DNA of 35,125 nucleotides. Origin: an uncultured Oscillospiraceae bacterium (lineage in GTDB: Bacteria; Bacillota; Clostridia; Oscillospirales; Oscillospiraceae). Positions 8,206 through 16,869 of the stretch are shown piece after piece. The notes under the pieces are model-generated. The model was not told where the DNA came from. It did not search any database and saw only the letters and a list, made by a program, of their open reading frames with translations. Location: NCBI GenBank assembly GCA_944385425.1, contig CALWXD010000151.1, positions 1 to 35,125 on the forward strand. The letters run 5' to 3'. The translations under genes were made by a program, and so were the position numbers. How positions within the stretch are numbered: position 1 is the first letter of the stretch; every line of letters begins with the position of its first letter.

Positions 8206-8837
8206 AGGACCCGTACCAAGTGTTGAACGTCCCCAGCACCGCCTCTGACGAGGAGGTCAAAAAGGCATACCGGGAGCTGGCCCGGAAGTACCACCCGGAC
8301 AACTACCACGACAACCCCCTGGCCGACCTGGCCCAGGAAAAGATGAAGGAGATCAACGAGGCCTACGCCGAGATCCAGAAGATGCGGGGCACAGGCCGCC
8401 GCGCCGGCGCCGGGCAGGGGACGGGCTACAGCCGGACGTCCCAGGGCTACGGCGGCTATTCCGCCGCCGGTGATCCGGCCTTCGTCCGGGTGCGGATGGC
8501 CATACAGCAGGGGGATCTGCAGACTGCTGAGGGGATGCTGGAGCAGATCTCCACGCGCAACGGGGAGTGGTACTTCCTCAAGGGCTCCATCTGCTACCGC
8601 AGGGGCTGGATGGACGAGGCCCACAGCTGCTTTGAGACCGCCTGCAGCATGGCGCCGGACAACCTGGAGTACCGCCAGGCGCTGGAGCGGCTGGAAAACA
8701 GCGGACAAGCCTACCGGCCGGAGGGGTTCGAGGTGTTCACGACGGGCTGCGGCGGCGGCAACCTCTGCGGCGCCATGGCCTGCGCCTACTGCCTGTGCAA
8801 CCTCTGCGGCTACGGCGGCATGCGCTTTTGGATCTAG
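8202..8837 (+). CDS. J-domain (DnaJ-like) protein with TPR-like middle and Cys-rich tail
   Basis: 211 residues. An N-terminal J domain (about 1-62) carries the HPD tripeptide at residues 31-33, needed to stimulate DnaK ATPase. A Gly/Arg/Tyr-rich linker (about 63-85) and a helical TPR-like region (about 92-167; [34 protein letters not shown]) follow. The last about 30 residues hold six cysteines with glycines ([21 protein letters not shown]) and end FWI. It lacks the zinc-finger and substrate domains of true DnaJ, so it is a specialised co-chaperone. The start overlaps the DUF5685 stop. The cysteine tail may bind metal or form a membrane-active or acylated segment; neither can be proven here. 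Confidence 0.82.
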   Translation: MKDPYQVLNVPSTASDEEVKKAYRELARKYHPDNYHDNPLADLAQEKMKEINEAYAEIQKMRGTGRRAGAGQGTGYSRTSQGYGGYSAAGDPAFVRVRMAIQQGDLQTAEGMLEQISTRNGEWYFLKGSICYRRGWMDEAHSCFETACSMAPDNLEYRQALERLENSGQAYRPEGFEVFTTGCGGGNLCGAMACAYCLCNLCGYGGMRFWI

Positions 8838-8870
8838 TGACGGGAATTGCTTTTGGATGGGAGGATGCAG

Positions 8871-9749
8871 ATGATCAAGAGTATGACGGGCTACGGCCGC
8901 GCCAGGGCCAGCACCGGCGGCCGGGATATCACCGTGGAGGTGCGCAGCGTCAACAACCGGTATCTGGACTGTACGGTGAAGATGCCGCGGGCCTATATTT
9001 TTGCCGAGGACGCCATGAAGGGGGACGTGCAGAAGGCGGTCTCCCGGGGAAAGGTGGACGTATTTGTCACCATTGACGCCCAGGAGTCCGACGAGACAGT
9101 GGTCGCGGTCAACAAAACGCTGGCCAGGGGGTATTTTGACGCGGTCCGCTCCCTCGGTGAGGAGCTAGGGCTGGAGACGGACCTCTCCGCCCGGGAGCTG
9201 GCCCGGTTTCCGGATGTGCTCACCGTCACCAAGGCGGAGCTGGACCTGGAGCAGGTGGGCGGTGAGATCCGCGCCGTCTTAGCGGATGCGCTGGCGGCAT
9301 ACAATGCCATGCGGGCGGTGGAGGGCGAAAGGCTGGCCGCCGATATCCGCGGCCGGCTGGACCGGATCGAGGCGCTGACAGCGGCGGTGGAGCGGCGCTC
9401 CCCGGAGACGGTGAGCGAATACCGCCAGAAGCTGCTGGAGCGGATGCGGGAGGTGCTGGAGTCCACCACCATCGACGAGAGCCGGATCCTAACGGAGGCC
9501 GCCATCTTTGCCGACAAGGTTGCGGTGGACGAGGAGACCGTCCGCCTCAGAAGCCACCTCGCCCAGCTGCGGGAGATGCTGGACAGCCACATCCCCGTGG
9601 GCAGGAAACTGGACTTTCTCATCCAGGAGGTGAACCGGGAATCCAACACCATCGGCTCCAAGTGCAATGACATCGAGATTGCGCGCTGTGTGGTGGAGCT
9701 GAAGGCGGAGGTGGAAAAAATCCGGGAACAGGTACAGAATATTGAGTAG
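8871..9749 (+). CDS. yloC: YicC/YloC family endoribonuclease
   Basis: 292 residues. It begins MIKSMTGYGRA, the family signature, and ends with the conserved DFLIQEVNRESNTIGSKCNDIEIARCVVELKAEVEKIREQVQNIE. The family forms a ring-shaped endoribonuclease (YicC in E. coli, YloC in Bacillus). A longer reading from 8847 is rejected because GGGAGG at 8859-8864 sits at the right distance before the ATG at 8871. It heads the conserved yloC-remA-gmk-rpoZ-priA run, with remA 24 bases downstream. Confidence 0.93.
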   Translation: MIKSMTGYGRARASTGGRDITVEVRSVNNRYLDCTVKMPRAYIFAEDAMKGDVQKAVSRGKVDVFVTIDAQESDETVVAVNKTLARGYFDAVRSLGEELGLETDLSARELARFPDVLTVTKAELDLEQVGGEIRAVLADALAAYNAMRAVEGERLAADIRGRLDRIEALTAAVERRSPETVSEYRQKLLERMREVLESTTIDESRILTEAAIFADKVAVDEETVRLRSHLAQLREMLDSHIPVGRKLDFLIQEVNRESNTIGSKCNDIEIARCVVELKAEVEKIREQVQNIE

Positions 9750-9773
9750 AGCCAGTGTGTCGGGAGGGACAGA

Positions 9774-10037
9774 ATGAAACTGGTGAATATCGGATATGGA
9801 AATCTGATCTCCGCCCAGCGCCTGGTGGCGGTGGTCAGCCCCGACTCCGCCCCTATCAAGCGGATGATCTCCGAGGCGAGGGAGCGCAGCATGCTGATCG
9901 ACGCCACCTTCGGGCGCAGGACGAAGACGGTTTTTATCATGGACAGCGACCACATTGTCCTCTCCGGCCTGCCGCTGGAAAAGCTGGCGCCGCGGTTGGG
10001 GGTGGAGGCGTCGGAACTGGAGGAGGAAGAGGGATGA
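9774..10037 (+). CDS. remA: RemA-family regulator (DUF370)
   Basis: 87 residues, matching RemA of Bacillus ([32 protein letters not shown], with the conserved [21 protein letters not shown] later). In Bacillus RemA is a DNA-binding activator of biofilm matrix and osmoprotection genes; many Clostridia keep it in this position. GGGAGGG precedes the ATG. The stop overlaps the gmk start (ATGA). The target genes in this organism are unknown. Confidence 0.92.
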   Translation: MKLVNIGYGNLISAQRLVAVVSPDSAPIKRMISEARERSMLIDATFGRRTKTVFIMDSDHIVLSGLPLEKLAPRLGVEASELEEEEG

Positions 10038-10630
10038 AGGGAAAGACGTTTATTATTGCCGGCCCCTCCGGCGTGGGAAAGGGCACCATCACCAAGGAGC
10101 TGTTTGCCAGGCAGAAGAACCTCTATTTTTCTGTCTCCGCCACCACCCGCGCCCCCAGGCCCGGGGAGGTGGACGGCGTCCACTACCACTTCCTCTCCCG
10201 GGAGGAGTTTCAGCAGTGGGTCCAGCAGGATGCCTTTTTGGAGCATGCGGAATATGTGGGAAACTGCTACGGGACGCCGAAAAAGTTTGTGGACGAGGCC
10301 ATGGCCCGGGGCGAGGACGTGATCCTGGATATCGAGATCCAGGGGGCCGAGCAGGTCCACCGCAAGCGGCCGGAGGCCATCCGGATCTTTATCGCGCCCC
10401 CCAGCTGGGAGGAGCTGGAGCACCGGCTGATCGGCCGCGGAACAGAGTCCCTGGAGAAGGTCCGCAGCCGCCTGGCCCGGGCCAAGGAGGAGTTTTCCGC
10501 CGCCGCGGACTACGACTATATTGTCATCAACAACTCGCTGGAGCAGGCGGTGGCGGAGCTGCAGGCCATTCTCCTGGCTGAGCACTGCCGGCCCGACGAG
10601 CGGGTGAACCTGATCAACGGGATCGGATAA
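10034..10630 (+). CDS. gmk: Guanylate kinase
   Basis: 198 residues. It phosphorylates GMP to GDP with ATP. The P-loop GPSGVGKG is at about residues 9-16, followed by the GMP-binding block ([25 protein letters not shown], about 35-60), the YGTPKKFVD segment and the DIEIQGA motif. The start is the ATG at 10034, overlapping the remA stop; upstream in-frame codons belong to the remA antisense-frame shadow. Full family length with no missing motif. Confidence 0.96.
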   Translation: MKGKTFIIAGPSGVGKGTITKELFARQKNLYFSVSATTRAPRPGEVDGVHYHFLSREEFQQWVQQDAFLEHAEYVGNCYGTPKKFVDEAMARGEDVILDIEIQGAEQVHRKRPEAIRIFIAPPSWEELEHRLIGRGTESLEKVRSRLARAKEEFSAAADYDYIVINNSLEQAVAELQAILLAEHCRPDERVNLINGIG

Positions 10631-10690
10631 GCTGTTAAGGAAACGCAACGGATATTTTTAGAAATCTTTGAAAAGAGGTATGATGCTGTT

Positions 10691-10912
10691 ATGATGCTCT
10701 ATCCTGCGATGAACCAATTGACCACCAATGTGCCTAACCGCTACCTGCTGGTAAACGTGGTGGCCCGCCGGGCCCGCCAGATCGCCCAGGACGCCGAGGA
10801 CGCGGGGGAGAAACTGGAGGAAAAGCCTGTGACCCTGGCCATCCAGGAGGTGGCTGACGCCAAGATCTCCGTGGCCGCGTCGGACGTGGTCATCAAGGAC
10901 GTGGAGGCCTAA
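10691..10912 (+). CDS. rpoZ: RNA polymerase omega subunit
   Basis: 73 residues, a short clostridial-type omega. The conserved core NRYLLVNVVARRARQIA is at about residues 16-32, followed by KPVTLAIQEVADAKISV. AGAGGT lies 11 bases before the first of two adjacent ATGs (10691 and 10694); either may be used. It follows gmk after a 60-base AT-rich gap. In Bacillus coaBC comes next; here rpoZ is followed directly by priA. Confidence 0.9.
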   Translation: MMLYPAMNQLTTNVPNRYLLVNVVARRARQIAQDAEDAGEKLEEKPVTLAIQEVADAKISVAASDVVIKDVEA

Positions 10913-10950
10913 ACGGCGGAAGAGGACGACGGCAGGAGGAGTGTGAGGCA

Positions 10951-13416
10951 ATGCCGCCGGAGACCATCGCGCGGGTGGCTGTTGCCGCGGCCACCTATGT
11001 GTTTGACAAGCCCTATGACTACCTGGTCCCCGCCGCGCTGGCGGAACGGGTTGTCCCCGGCGTCCGGATCACCGTCCCCTTCGGGCGGGGCAACCGCTGC
11101 TCGGAGGCGCTGGTCCTCAGCACCTATACGGGGCAGCGGCAGGAGGAGCTGAAGCTGGTCAGCTCCGTGCTGGACGACAAGCCGGTTTTAAGCCGCGCGG
11201 AGCTGCGCCTGGCCTTTTGGCTGCGGGAGCGGTACTTCTGCACCATATACGACGCGGTGAAAACCATCCTGCCCGCCGGGCTGTGGTACCGCGTGCGGGA
11301 GGTCTACCACCTTGTGGGGGACGTCTCCGCCGCGGAGGCGGAGGCCCTTTTGGGCCGGAAACAGCGGGCGAGAGACGCCTACGCCGCCATCAGCGCCGCC
11401 GGAGGGCAGGCAGAGCTGGAGCAGCTGAAGGAGCGCTGCGGCGAGGAGGTCACCGCCGCCCTCCACGAGCTGGTGCGGCTGGGGCTCGTGACCTCGGAGA
11501 CCACCGCCATGCGGAAACTCAGCGACAAAATGGTCAAGCGAGTGCGCCTGGCCGTGCCGCCGGAGGAGGCCATGGAGGCCGCCCAGGCAAAGCGGCGCTC
11601 CGCGCCATTGCGCAGCGAGGTGCTGCGGCTGCTGTGCGCCATCGGCTCGGGCCTCTCCTCCGACATCTGCTATTTTACCGGCGCGTCCGCCGCCACGCTG
11701 CGGGGCCTTGAAAAGGCCGGCCTTATTGAGATGGAGCCGGAGGAGCAGTACCGGGTGCCGAAGCCGGCCCCCGGGGAGACGGCGGCGCCCATCTGCCTCA
11801 ACACCGAGCAGCAGGCGGCCTTTGACGGGATCCGCGCCTTGACGCAATCCGGCGGGAGCGCCTGCGCCCTGCTATACGGCGTCACCGGCAGCGGAAAAAC
11901 GCTGGTCTATATCCGCCTTCTGCAGGAGGTGGTCAAGGGCGGGAAAACCGGGATGATCCTGGTGCCGGAGATCGCCTTGACGCCCCAGATGATGGAACGG
12001 TTTTCCGCGTATTTCGGCGACAAGGTGGCCATGCTCCACAGCTCCCTGCGCCTCAGCGAGCGGTACGACCAGTGGAAACGGATCCGCAGGGGGGAGGTAC
12101 AGGTGGTGCTGGGGACCCGCAGCGCCGTCTTTGCCCCCCTTGAAAATTTGGGCATGATCATCCTGGATGAGGAGCAGGAGGGGAGCTACCAGTCTGAACA
12201 GATCCCCCGCTACCACGCCAGGGACGTGGCCAAATACCGCTGCAGCGAGAGCGGGGCCGTGCTGCTGCTGGGCTCCGCCACGCCGACGGTGGAGAGCGCC
12301 TACTACGCCCAGACCGGGCGGTATCACGCCTTCTCCCTCAGGCAGCGCTACAACGCCAAGCCCCTGCCGGAGGTCATCATTGCCGATCTCCGCGAGGAGC
12401 TGCGGAAGGGGAACAGCCGCGCTGTCAGCGGTATTCTCTGTGAGCAGCTGCGGCAGAATATTGCGCGGGGGGAGCAGAGCATCCTCTTCCTCAACCGCCG
12501 GGGCAACAGCCGGATGCTGCTGTGCGGCGAGTGCGGCGCGGTGCCGGAGTGCCCCCGCTGCAGCGTCCCCATGACCTACCACAGCGCCAACGGCCGCCTC
12601 ATGTGCCACCACTGCGGCCACTCGGAGCGGGCGGAGGAGAGCTGCGACCTCTGCGGCGGGAAAATGAAGCATGTGGGGGTCGGCACCCAGAAGGTGGAGG
12701 AGGAGCTGCACGCCCTTTTCCCCGGGGTGGAGGTGCTGCGGATGGACGCGGACACCGCCGCCGCCGGGCATGAAAAGCTCCTCAGACGGTTTGAAAAAGA
12801 GAAGATCCCCATCCTCCTTGGCACCCAGATGGTGGCCAAGGGCCTGGATTTTGAAAATGTGACGCTGGTGGGGGTGCTGGCCGCGGACCTCTCCTTGTAT
12901 GTGGACAGTTTCCGCGCGGCGGAGCGGACCTTCAGCCTCTTGACTCAGGTGGTGGGCCGGGCGGGCCGGGGGGAGAAGCGCGGGCGCGCCGTGATCCAGA
13001 CCTACACCCCGGACAACGACGTGATCCTCGCCGCCGCCAAGCAGGACTACGGGGCATTTTACCGCTCGGAGCTGCGCCTTCGCAGGCTGCGGCGGTATCC
13101 GCCGTTTTCCGATGTCTTCACCCTTACCGTCTCCGGGATGGAGGAGGGCGCCGTCCTGCGGGCGGCGGCCCATCTGCGGGACGGGATGAAGGCGGGGCTC
13201 TCCTATCCAAGCCTCGCCAACCTCAGCGTGGAGATCGTGGGGCCGGCGCCGGCGCCCATCGTAAAGGTCAACAACCGCTACCGCTACCGGGTCCTCTGGA
13301 TCGGGAAGAATGACCACCAGACCCGGGAGATCCTGGTGCATTACTTGAAGGCGTTTTACAGTCAGAGGGAAAACAAGGGGCTCCACCTTTTTATCGACTG
13401 CAACGCCATGGATTAG
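10951..13416 (+). CDS. priA: Primosomal protein N' (PriA helicase)
   Basis: 821 residues. PriA reloads the replisome at stalled forks as a 3'-5' superfamily 2 helicase. The N-terminal 3'-DNA-binding domain (ARVAVAAATYVFDKPYDYLVP) leads to the Walker A motif GVTGSGKT near residue 311 and the DEEQEGSY Walker B box near 404. The zinc-binding region with eight cysteines (CGECGAVPECPRCS to CDLCGG) spans about 524-570. C-terminal helicase motifs include GTQMVAKGLDF and QVVGRAGR. The ATG at 10951 has GGAGGAG upstream. Full length and intact. Confidence 0.96.
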   Translation: MPPETIARVAVAAATYVFDKPYDYLVPAALAERVVPGVRITVPFGRGNRCSEALVLSTYTGQRQEELKLVSSVLDDKPVLSRAELRLAFWLRERYFCTIYDAVKTILPAGLWYRVREVYHLVGDVSAAEAEALLGRKQRARDAYAAISAAGGQAELEQLKERCGEEVTAALHELVRLGLVTSETTAMRKLSDKMVKRVRLAVPPEEAMEAAQAKRRSAPLRSEVLRLLCAIGSGLSSDICYFTGASAATLRGLEKAGLIEMEPEEQYRVPKPAPGETAAPICLNTEQQAAFDGIRALTQSGGSACALLYGVTGSGKTLVYIRLLQEVVKGGKTGMILVPEIALTPQMMERFSAYFGDKVAMLHSSLRLSERYDQWKRIRRGEVQVVLGTRSAVFAPLENLGMIILDEEQEGSYQSEQIPRYHARDVAKYRCSESGAVLLLGSATPTVESAYYAQTGRYHAFSLRQRYNAKPLPEVIIADLREELRKGNSRAVSGILCEQLRQNIARGEQSILFLNRRGNSRMLLCGECGAVPECPRCSVPMTYHSANGRLMCHHCGHSERAEESCDLCGGKMKHVGVGTQKVEEELHALFPGVEVLRMDADTAAAGHEKLLRRFEKEKIPILLGTQMVAKGLDFENVTLVGVLAADLSLYVDSFRAAERTFSLLTQVVGRAGRGEKRGRAVIQTYTPDNDVILAAAKQDYGAFYRSELRLRRLRRYPPFSDVFTLTVSGMEEGAVLRAAAHLRDGMKAGLSYPSLANLSVEIVGPAPAPIVKVNNRYRYRVLWIGKNDHQTREILVHYLKAFYSQRENKGLHLFIDCNAMD

Positions 13417-13429
13417 GAGGAAAAACGAC

Positions 13430-13960
13430 ATGGCAATCCGCAAAATTGTGCTACAGGGGGACGATATCCTTACAAAGGTCTGCAAGCCGGTAACCAAATT
13501 TGACCAGAAGCTCCATGAGCTGCTGGACGACATGAAGGAGACGCTGGAGCAGGCCAACGGCGCCGGGCTCGCCGCGCCCCAGGTGGGGATCCTCCGCCGG
13601 GCGGTGGTAGTCCTGGATGACGAAGATGACTTCCTGGAGCTTATAAACCCGGAGATCATCGCCACCGAAGGGGAGCAGTGCGGGCCGGAGGGCTGCCTCA
13701 GCGTGCCGGGGAAGTACGGCATGGTGACCCGGCCCTACCGGGTCCGGGTCCGGGCCCAGGACCGCAACGGCGACTGGTTCGAGGCGGAGGGGGAGGAGCT
13801 CACCGCCCGCTGTTTCTGCCACGAACTGGAGCACCTGGACGGCCATCTCTACACCGAGCACATCGACCACTTCCTGACGGAGGAGGAGCTGATGGCCTAC
13901 TACCAGGAGGAGGAAGAGGGGATGGAGCTCCCGGAGGAAACGGGGGAGGACGGGCAGTGA
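13430..13960 (+). CDS. def: Peptide deformylase
   Basis: 176 residues. It removes the formyl group from nascent proteins. All three family motifs are present: GAGLAAPQVG near residue 45, EGCLS near 87 with the metal cysteine, and HELEH near 131 with the two metal histidines. GGAGGAAAAACGAC precedes the ATG. The acidic C-terminal tail (EEEEGMELPEETGEDGQ) is longer than in minimal deformylases. The stop overlaps the fmt start, as in the conserved def-fmt pair. Confidence 0.96.
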   Translation: MAIRKIVLQGDDILTKVCKPVTKFDQKLHELLDDMKETLEQANGAGLAAPQVGILRRAVVVLDDEDDFLELINPEIIATEGEQCGPEGCLSVPGKYGMVTRPYRVRVRAQDRNGDWFEAEGEELTARCFCHELEHLDGHLYTEHIDHFLTEEELMAYYQEEEEGMELPEETGEDGQ

Positions 13961-14871
13961 AAATCGTCTTTATGGGGACGCCGGAATTTGCCGTCCCATC
14001 CCTTCAGCGCCTGGCGGCGGACGGCCACCAGGTGGCGGCTGTCTACACCCAGCCGGATAAGCCGAAAAACAGAGGAATGAAGTTTATCCCCACCCCGGTA
14101 AAGGCGGCGGCGGAGGCGCTGGGCCTCCCGGTCTGCCAGCCGGCCAGCGTCCGGGAGGAGGCGGTGCTCTCCGCCATCCGGGACCTGGCCCCGGAGCTTT
14201 TGGTGGTGGTGGCCTATGGGAAAATCCTCCCGCCGGCGCTGCTTGCGATCCCGACGGTGGCGGCCATCAACGTCCACTCCTCGCTGCTGCCCAAATACCG
14301 GGGCGCCGCCCCCATCAACTGGGCGATTTTGTGCGGCGAGACGGAGACCGGCGTCACCGTCCAGCACCTGGGGGAGGAGCTGGACGCCGGGGACATCATC
14401 ACGGCGAAACGGACGCCCATCGCCCCGGAGGAGGACGCCGCCCAGCTCTATGACCGGCTGTCCCGGCTGGGGGCGGAGGCCTTGTCGGAGGCCGTTGCCG
14501 CCCTTGGGGCGGGGCAGGCCCGGCGCATCCCCCAGGGGGAGGCTGTGGGGCCCTACGCGGCCATGCTCTCCCGGGAAATGTCCCCCATTGACTGGAACAA
14601 ATCCGCCCAGGACATCGTCAATCAGATCAGAGGGCTGATCCCCTGGCCCTGCGCCACCATGGCGCTCCAGGGGGAGACGGTAAAGGTCTACCGGGGCGCT
14701 GTGGGAGGGGAGACCTCCGCCGCGCCGGGGACCGTGACAGCCGCCGGCAAAAAGGGGATCGCCGTGGCTGCCGGAGACGGGAAGACCGTGATGGTCCTGG
14801 AGCTGCAGCGCCCGGGGAGCCGCCGCATGTCCGCGGCGGACTACCTCCTGGGCCATCCCATTGCACTGTAG
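13957..14871 (+). CDS. fmt: Methionyl-tRNA formyltransferase
   Basis: 304 residues from a GTG start at 13957 that overlaps the def stop (GTGA). No ATG gives the conserved N-terminus VKIVFMGTPEFAVPSLQRL. It formylates initiator Met-tRNA with 10-formyl-THF. The formyltransferase core holds NVHSSLLPKYRGAAPINWAI and ETGVTVQHLGEELDAGDII with the catalytic Asn/His/Asp set; the C-terminal OB-like domain starts near residue 210. It is cotranscribed with def, which reverses the modification on finished proteins. Confidence 0.95.
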   Translation: MKIVFMGTPEFAVPSLQRLAADGHQVAAVYTQPDKPKNRGMKFIPTPVKAAAEALGLPVCQPASVREEAVLSAIRDLAPELLVVVAYGKILPPALLAIPTVAAINVHSSLLPKYRGAAPINWAILCGETETGVTVQHLGEELDAGDIITAKRTPIAPEEDAAQLYDRLSRLGAEALSEAVAALGAGQARRIPQGEAVGPYAAMLSREMSPIDWNKSAQDIVNQIRGLIPWPCATMALQGETVKVYRGAVGGETSAAPGTVTAAGKKGIAVAAGDGKTVMVLELQRPGSRRMSAADYLLGHPIAL

Positions 14872-14884
14872 AGGAGTTTCCGCT

Positions 14885-15583
14885 ATGCTGTTTTACTATG
14901 ACGCCACCTACTGGCTGATGCTATTGCCGGTGCTGCTCATCACCGTCTACGCCCAGGCGAAGGTCAGCTCCAATTTCAGCCGCTATTCCAAGGTGACCAA
15001 CCGCCGCTATTTGACGGGGGCCCAGGCGGCGGAGGCGGTCCTGCGCCAGCACGGGGTGTATGATGTCCGGATCGAGCGGGTCCGGGGCAATCTCACCGAC
15101 CACTACGACCCCCGCACCAATGTGATCCGCCTCTCCCAGGGGGTGTATGACGCCCCCACCATCGCCGCTGTGGGCATCGCGGCCCACGAGGCCGGCCACG
15201 CGGTGCAGTACGCGGTGGGGTACAGCCCCATCAAGCTGCGCGCCGCGCTGATCCCGATTACCCAGGTGGGGTCCCAGTTTGGGATCGTGCTTTTGATTAT
15301 CGGCATTCTGCTCACCTATGAGCCGCTGTTCCTGGTGGGCATCCTCCTGTTCTCCTTCACCACGCTCTTCCAGCTGGTGACGCTGCCGGTGGAGTTCAAC
15401 GCCTCCCGCCGGGCCATGGAGACCATCCAAAGCGCCCGCCTCCTGGACGAGGAGGAGGCCCGGGGCGCCCGGAAGGTGCTCAGCGCCGCGGCGCTGACGT
15501 ATGTGGCGGCGCTTTTGATGTCCATTGTCCAGCTACTGCGGTTTATCTTGATGTTTGCCGGCAGGCGGGGGGACGACCGATGA
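14885..15583 (+). CDS. YugP-like zinc metallopeptidase (Zn_peptidase_2)
   Basis: 232 residues. An N-terminal membrane helix (YWLMLLPVLLITVYAQ) is followed by the zinc motif HEAGH at about residues 102-106 (AAHEAGHAVQYAVGY). Further membrane segments include FGIVLLIIGILLTYEPLFLVGILLFSF and a C-terminal YVAALLMSIVQLLRFILMFA. This is the PF04298/YugP family; the substrate is unknown. The ATG at 14885 has a GAGGAG site and starts at the conserved N-terminus. It is inserted between fmt and rsmB, an arrangement seen in Clostridia but not in the Bacillus operon. The stop overlaps rsmB by four bases. Confidence 0.88.
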   Translation: MLFYYDATYWLMLLPVLLITVYAQAKVSSNFSRYSKVTNRRYLTGAQAAEAVLRQHGVYDVRIERVRGNLTDHYDPRTNVIRLSQGVYDAPTIAAVGIAAHEAGHAVQYAVGYSPIKLRAALIPITQVGSQFGIVLLIIGILLTYEPLFLVGILLFSFTTLFQLVTLPVEFNASRRAMETIQSARLLDEEEARGARKVLSAAALTYVAALLMSIVQLLRFILMFAGRRGDDR

Positions 15584-16869
15584 AGGCGGACGCCCGGGAG
15601 ACTGCCCTGGAGGTGCTGACCGCCTGCCGGAGGGCGGAGGCCTGGGCGGACGGCGCGCTGCGCTCCGCCATCCGGCGCAACGGCCTCTCCCAGCGGGACG
15701 CGGCCCTGGCCAGCCGTCTCACCTACGGTATTTTGCAAAACCGCGCCCTGCTGGACTACTATTTGGAGCCTTTTCAGAAGGGGCAGGACTGGGAACCGGT
15801 CATTTGGGATATACTTCGGATTGGGGCCTGCCAGATTCTGCTGATGGACCGCGTCCCGCCCAGCGCCGCGGTGAACTGCGCGGTGGAGATGGCCAAAAAC
15901 CACCATCGCGCCCGGGCTGCCGGGATGGTCAACGCGGTCCTTCGGGGGCTGACCCGGGAGCGGCGCCGGCCGCCGGAGGACCTTGCCACCCGCTACAGCC
16001 ATCCCCAGTGGCTGGTGGACCGGTATGTGACGCTCCTGGGCAGGGAGGAGGCGGAGCGCTGCCTTGCCGCCAACAACGCCCCGGCCCCCACCACCATCCA
16101 GAGAAACCCCCTCCTTGCAACGGAGGAGCAGCTCCTGGAGGAGCTGGGGGCGGTCTCCGTAACGCCCCACCCCTGGCTGGAGGGCTGCTATGAGATCTCC
16201 GGCACCGGGAACCTGGAGGAGCTGGAGCCCTTCCGCCTGGGACATTTCCAGATCCAGGACGCGGCCTCCGCCCTGGTGGCGCGGGCGGCGGACTGCCGGC
16301 CGGGACAGACGGTGATCGACGTGTGCGCGGCCCCCGGAGGGAAGTCCTTCAGCGCCGCCATGCGGATGCAAAACAGGGGGCGGATCCTCTCCTTCGACCT
16401 CCACCCCGGCAAGCTCCGGCAGATCCAGCAGGGGGCGGAGCGCCTGGGCATCACCTGCATCGAGGCGGGCCAGGCGGACGGGCGGGAGCCTATCCCCGCG
16501 CTGGCGGGCGCGGCGGACGCGGTGCTGTGCGACGTTCCCTGCTCCGGCCTTGGGATCATCCGGAAAAAGCCGGACATCCGCTACAAGGACCCGAAAGCGC
16601 TGGAGGGCCTCCCGGCGGTGCAGGGGGCGATCCTCTCCAATGCCGCCGGCTATGTCCGCCCCGGGGGAGTGCTGGTCTACTCCACCTGCACCATCCTGCC
16701 CGAGGAAAACGAGCAGGTCGTCAGAAACTTTCTCCAGCTGCGGCCGGACTTCCAGATGGAGCCCTTTTCCCTGCCCTTTGGCGGGACAGCGGGGGAGATT
16801 ACCCTGTGGCCCCACCGGCATCAGACCGATGGGTTTTACTTATGTAAACTAAGGAGACATGATGACTGA
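15580..16869 (+). CDS. rsmB: 16S rRNA (cytosine(967)-C5)-methyltransferase RsmB
   Basis: 429 residues. An N-terminal NusB-like RNA-binding domain (about 1-140) precedes the Rossmann methyltransferase. The SAM motif VCAAPGGKSF is near residue 247. The two catalytic cysteines of this RNA m5C family are in DVPCSGLG (near 320) and STCTILPEENE (near 369). It overlaps the upstream peptidase gene by four bases and the downstream rlmN by up to 11. Full family length. Confidence 0.95.
   Translation: MKADARETALEVLTACRRAEAWADGALRSAIRRNGLSQRDAALASRLTYGILQNRALLDYYLEPFQKGQDWEPVIWDILRIGACQILLMDRVPPSAAVNCAVEMAKNHHRARAAGMVNAVLRGLTRERRRPPEDLATRYSHPQWLVDRYVTLLGREEAERCLAANNAPAPTTIQRNPLLATEEQLLEELGAVSVTPHPWLEGCYEISGTGNLEELEPFRLGHFQIQDAASALVARAADCRPGQTVIDVCAAPGGKSFSAAMRMQNRGRILSFDLHPGKLRQIQQGAERLGITCIEAGQADGREPIPALAGAADAVLCDVPCSGLGIIRKKPDIRYKDPKALEGLPAVQGAILSNAAGYVRPGGVLVYSTCTILPEENEQVVRNFLQLRPDFQMEPFSLPFGGTAGEITLWPHRHQTDGFYLCKLRRHDD

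Noticed and set aside
10640-10690. A promoter (TTTAGA-16-TATGAT) directly before rpoZ
   Set aside because: Its start point would fall at or after the ribosome site and start codon, so it could not give a normal leader.
11872-13722. A 616-codon minus-strand frame
   Set aside because: It is antisense to priA and def, both with full motif sets.
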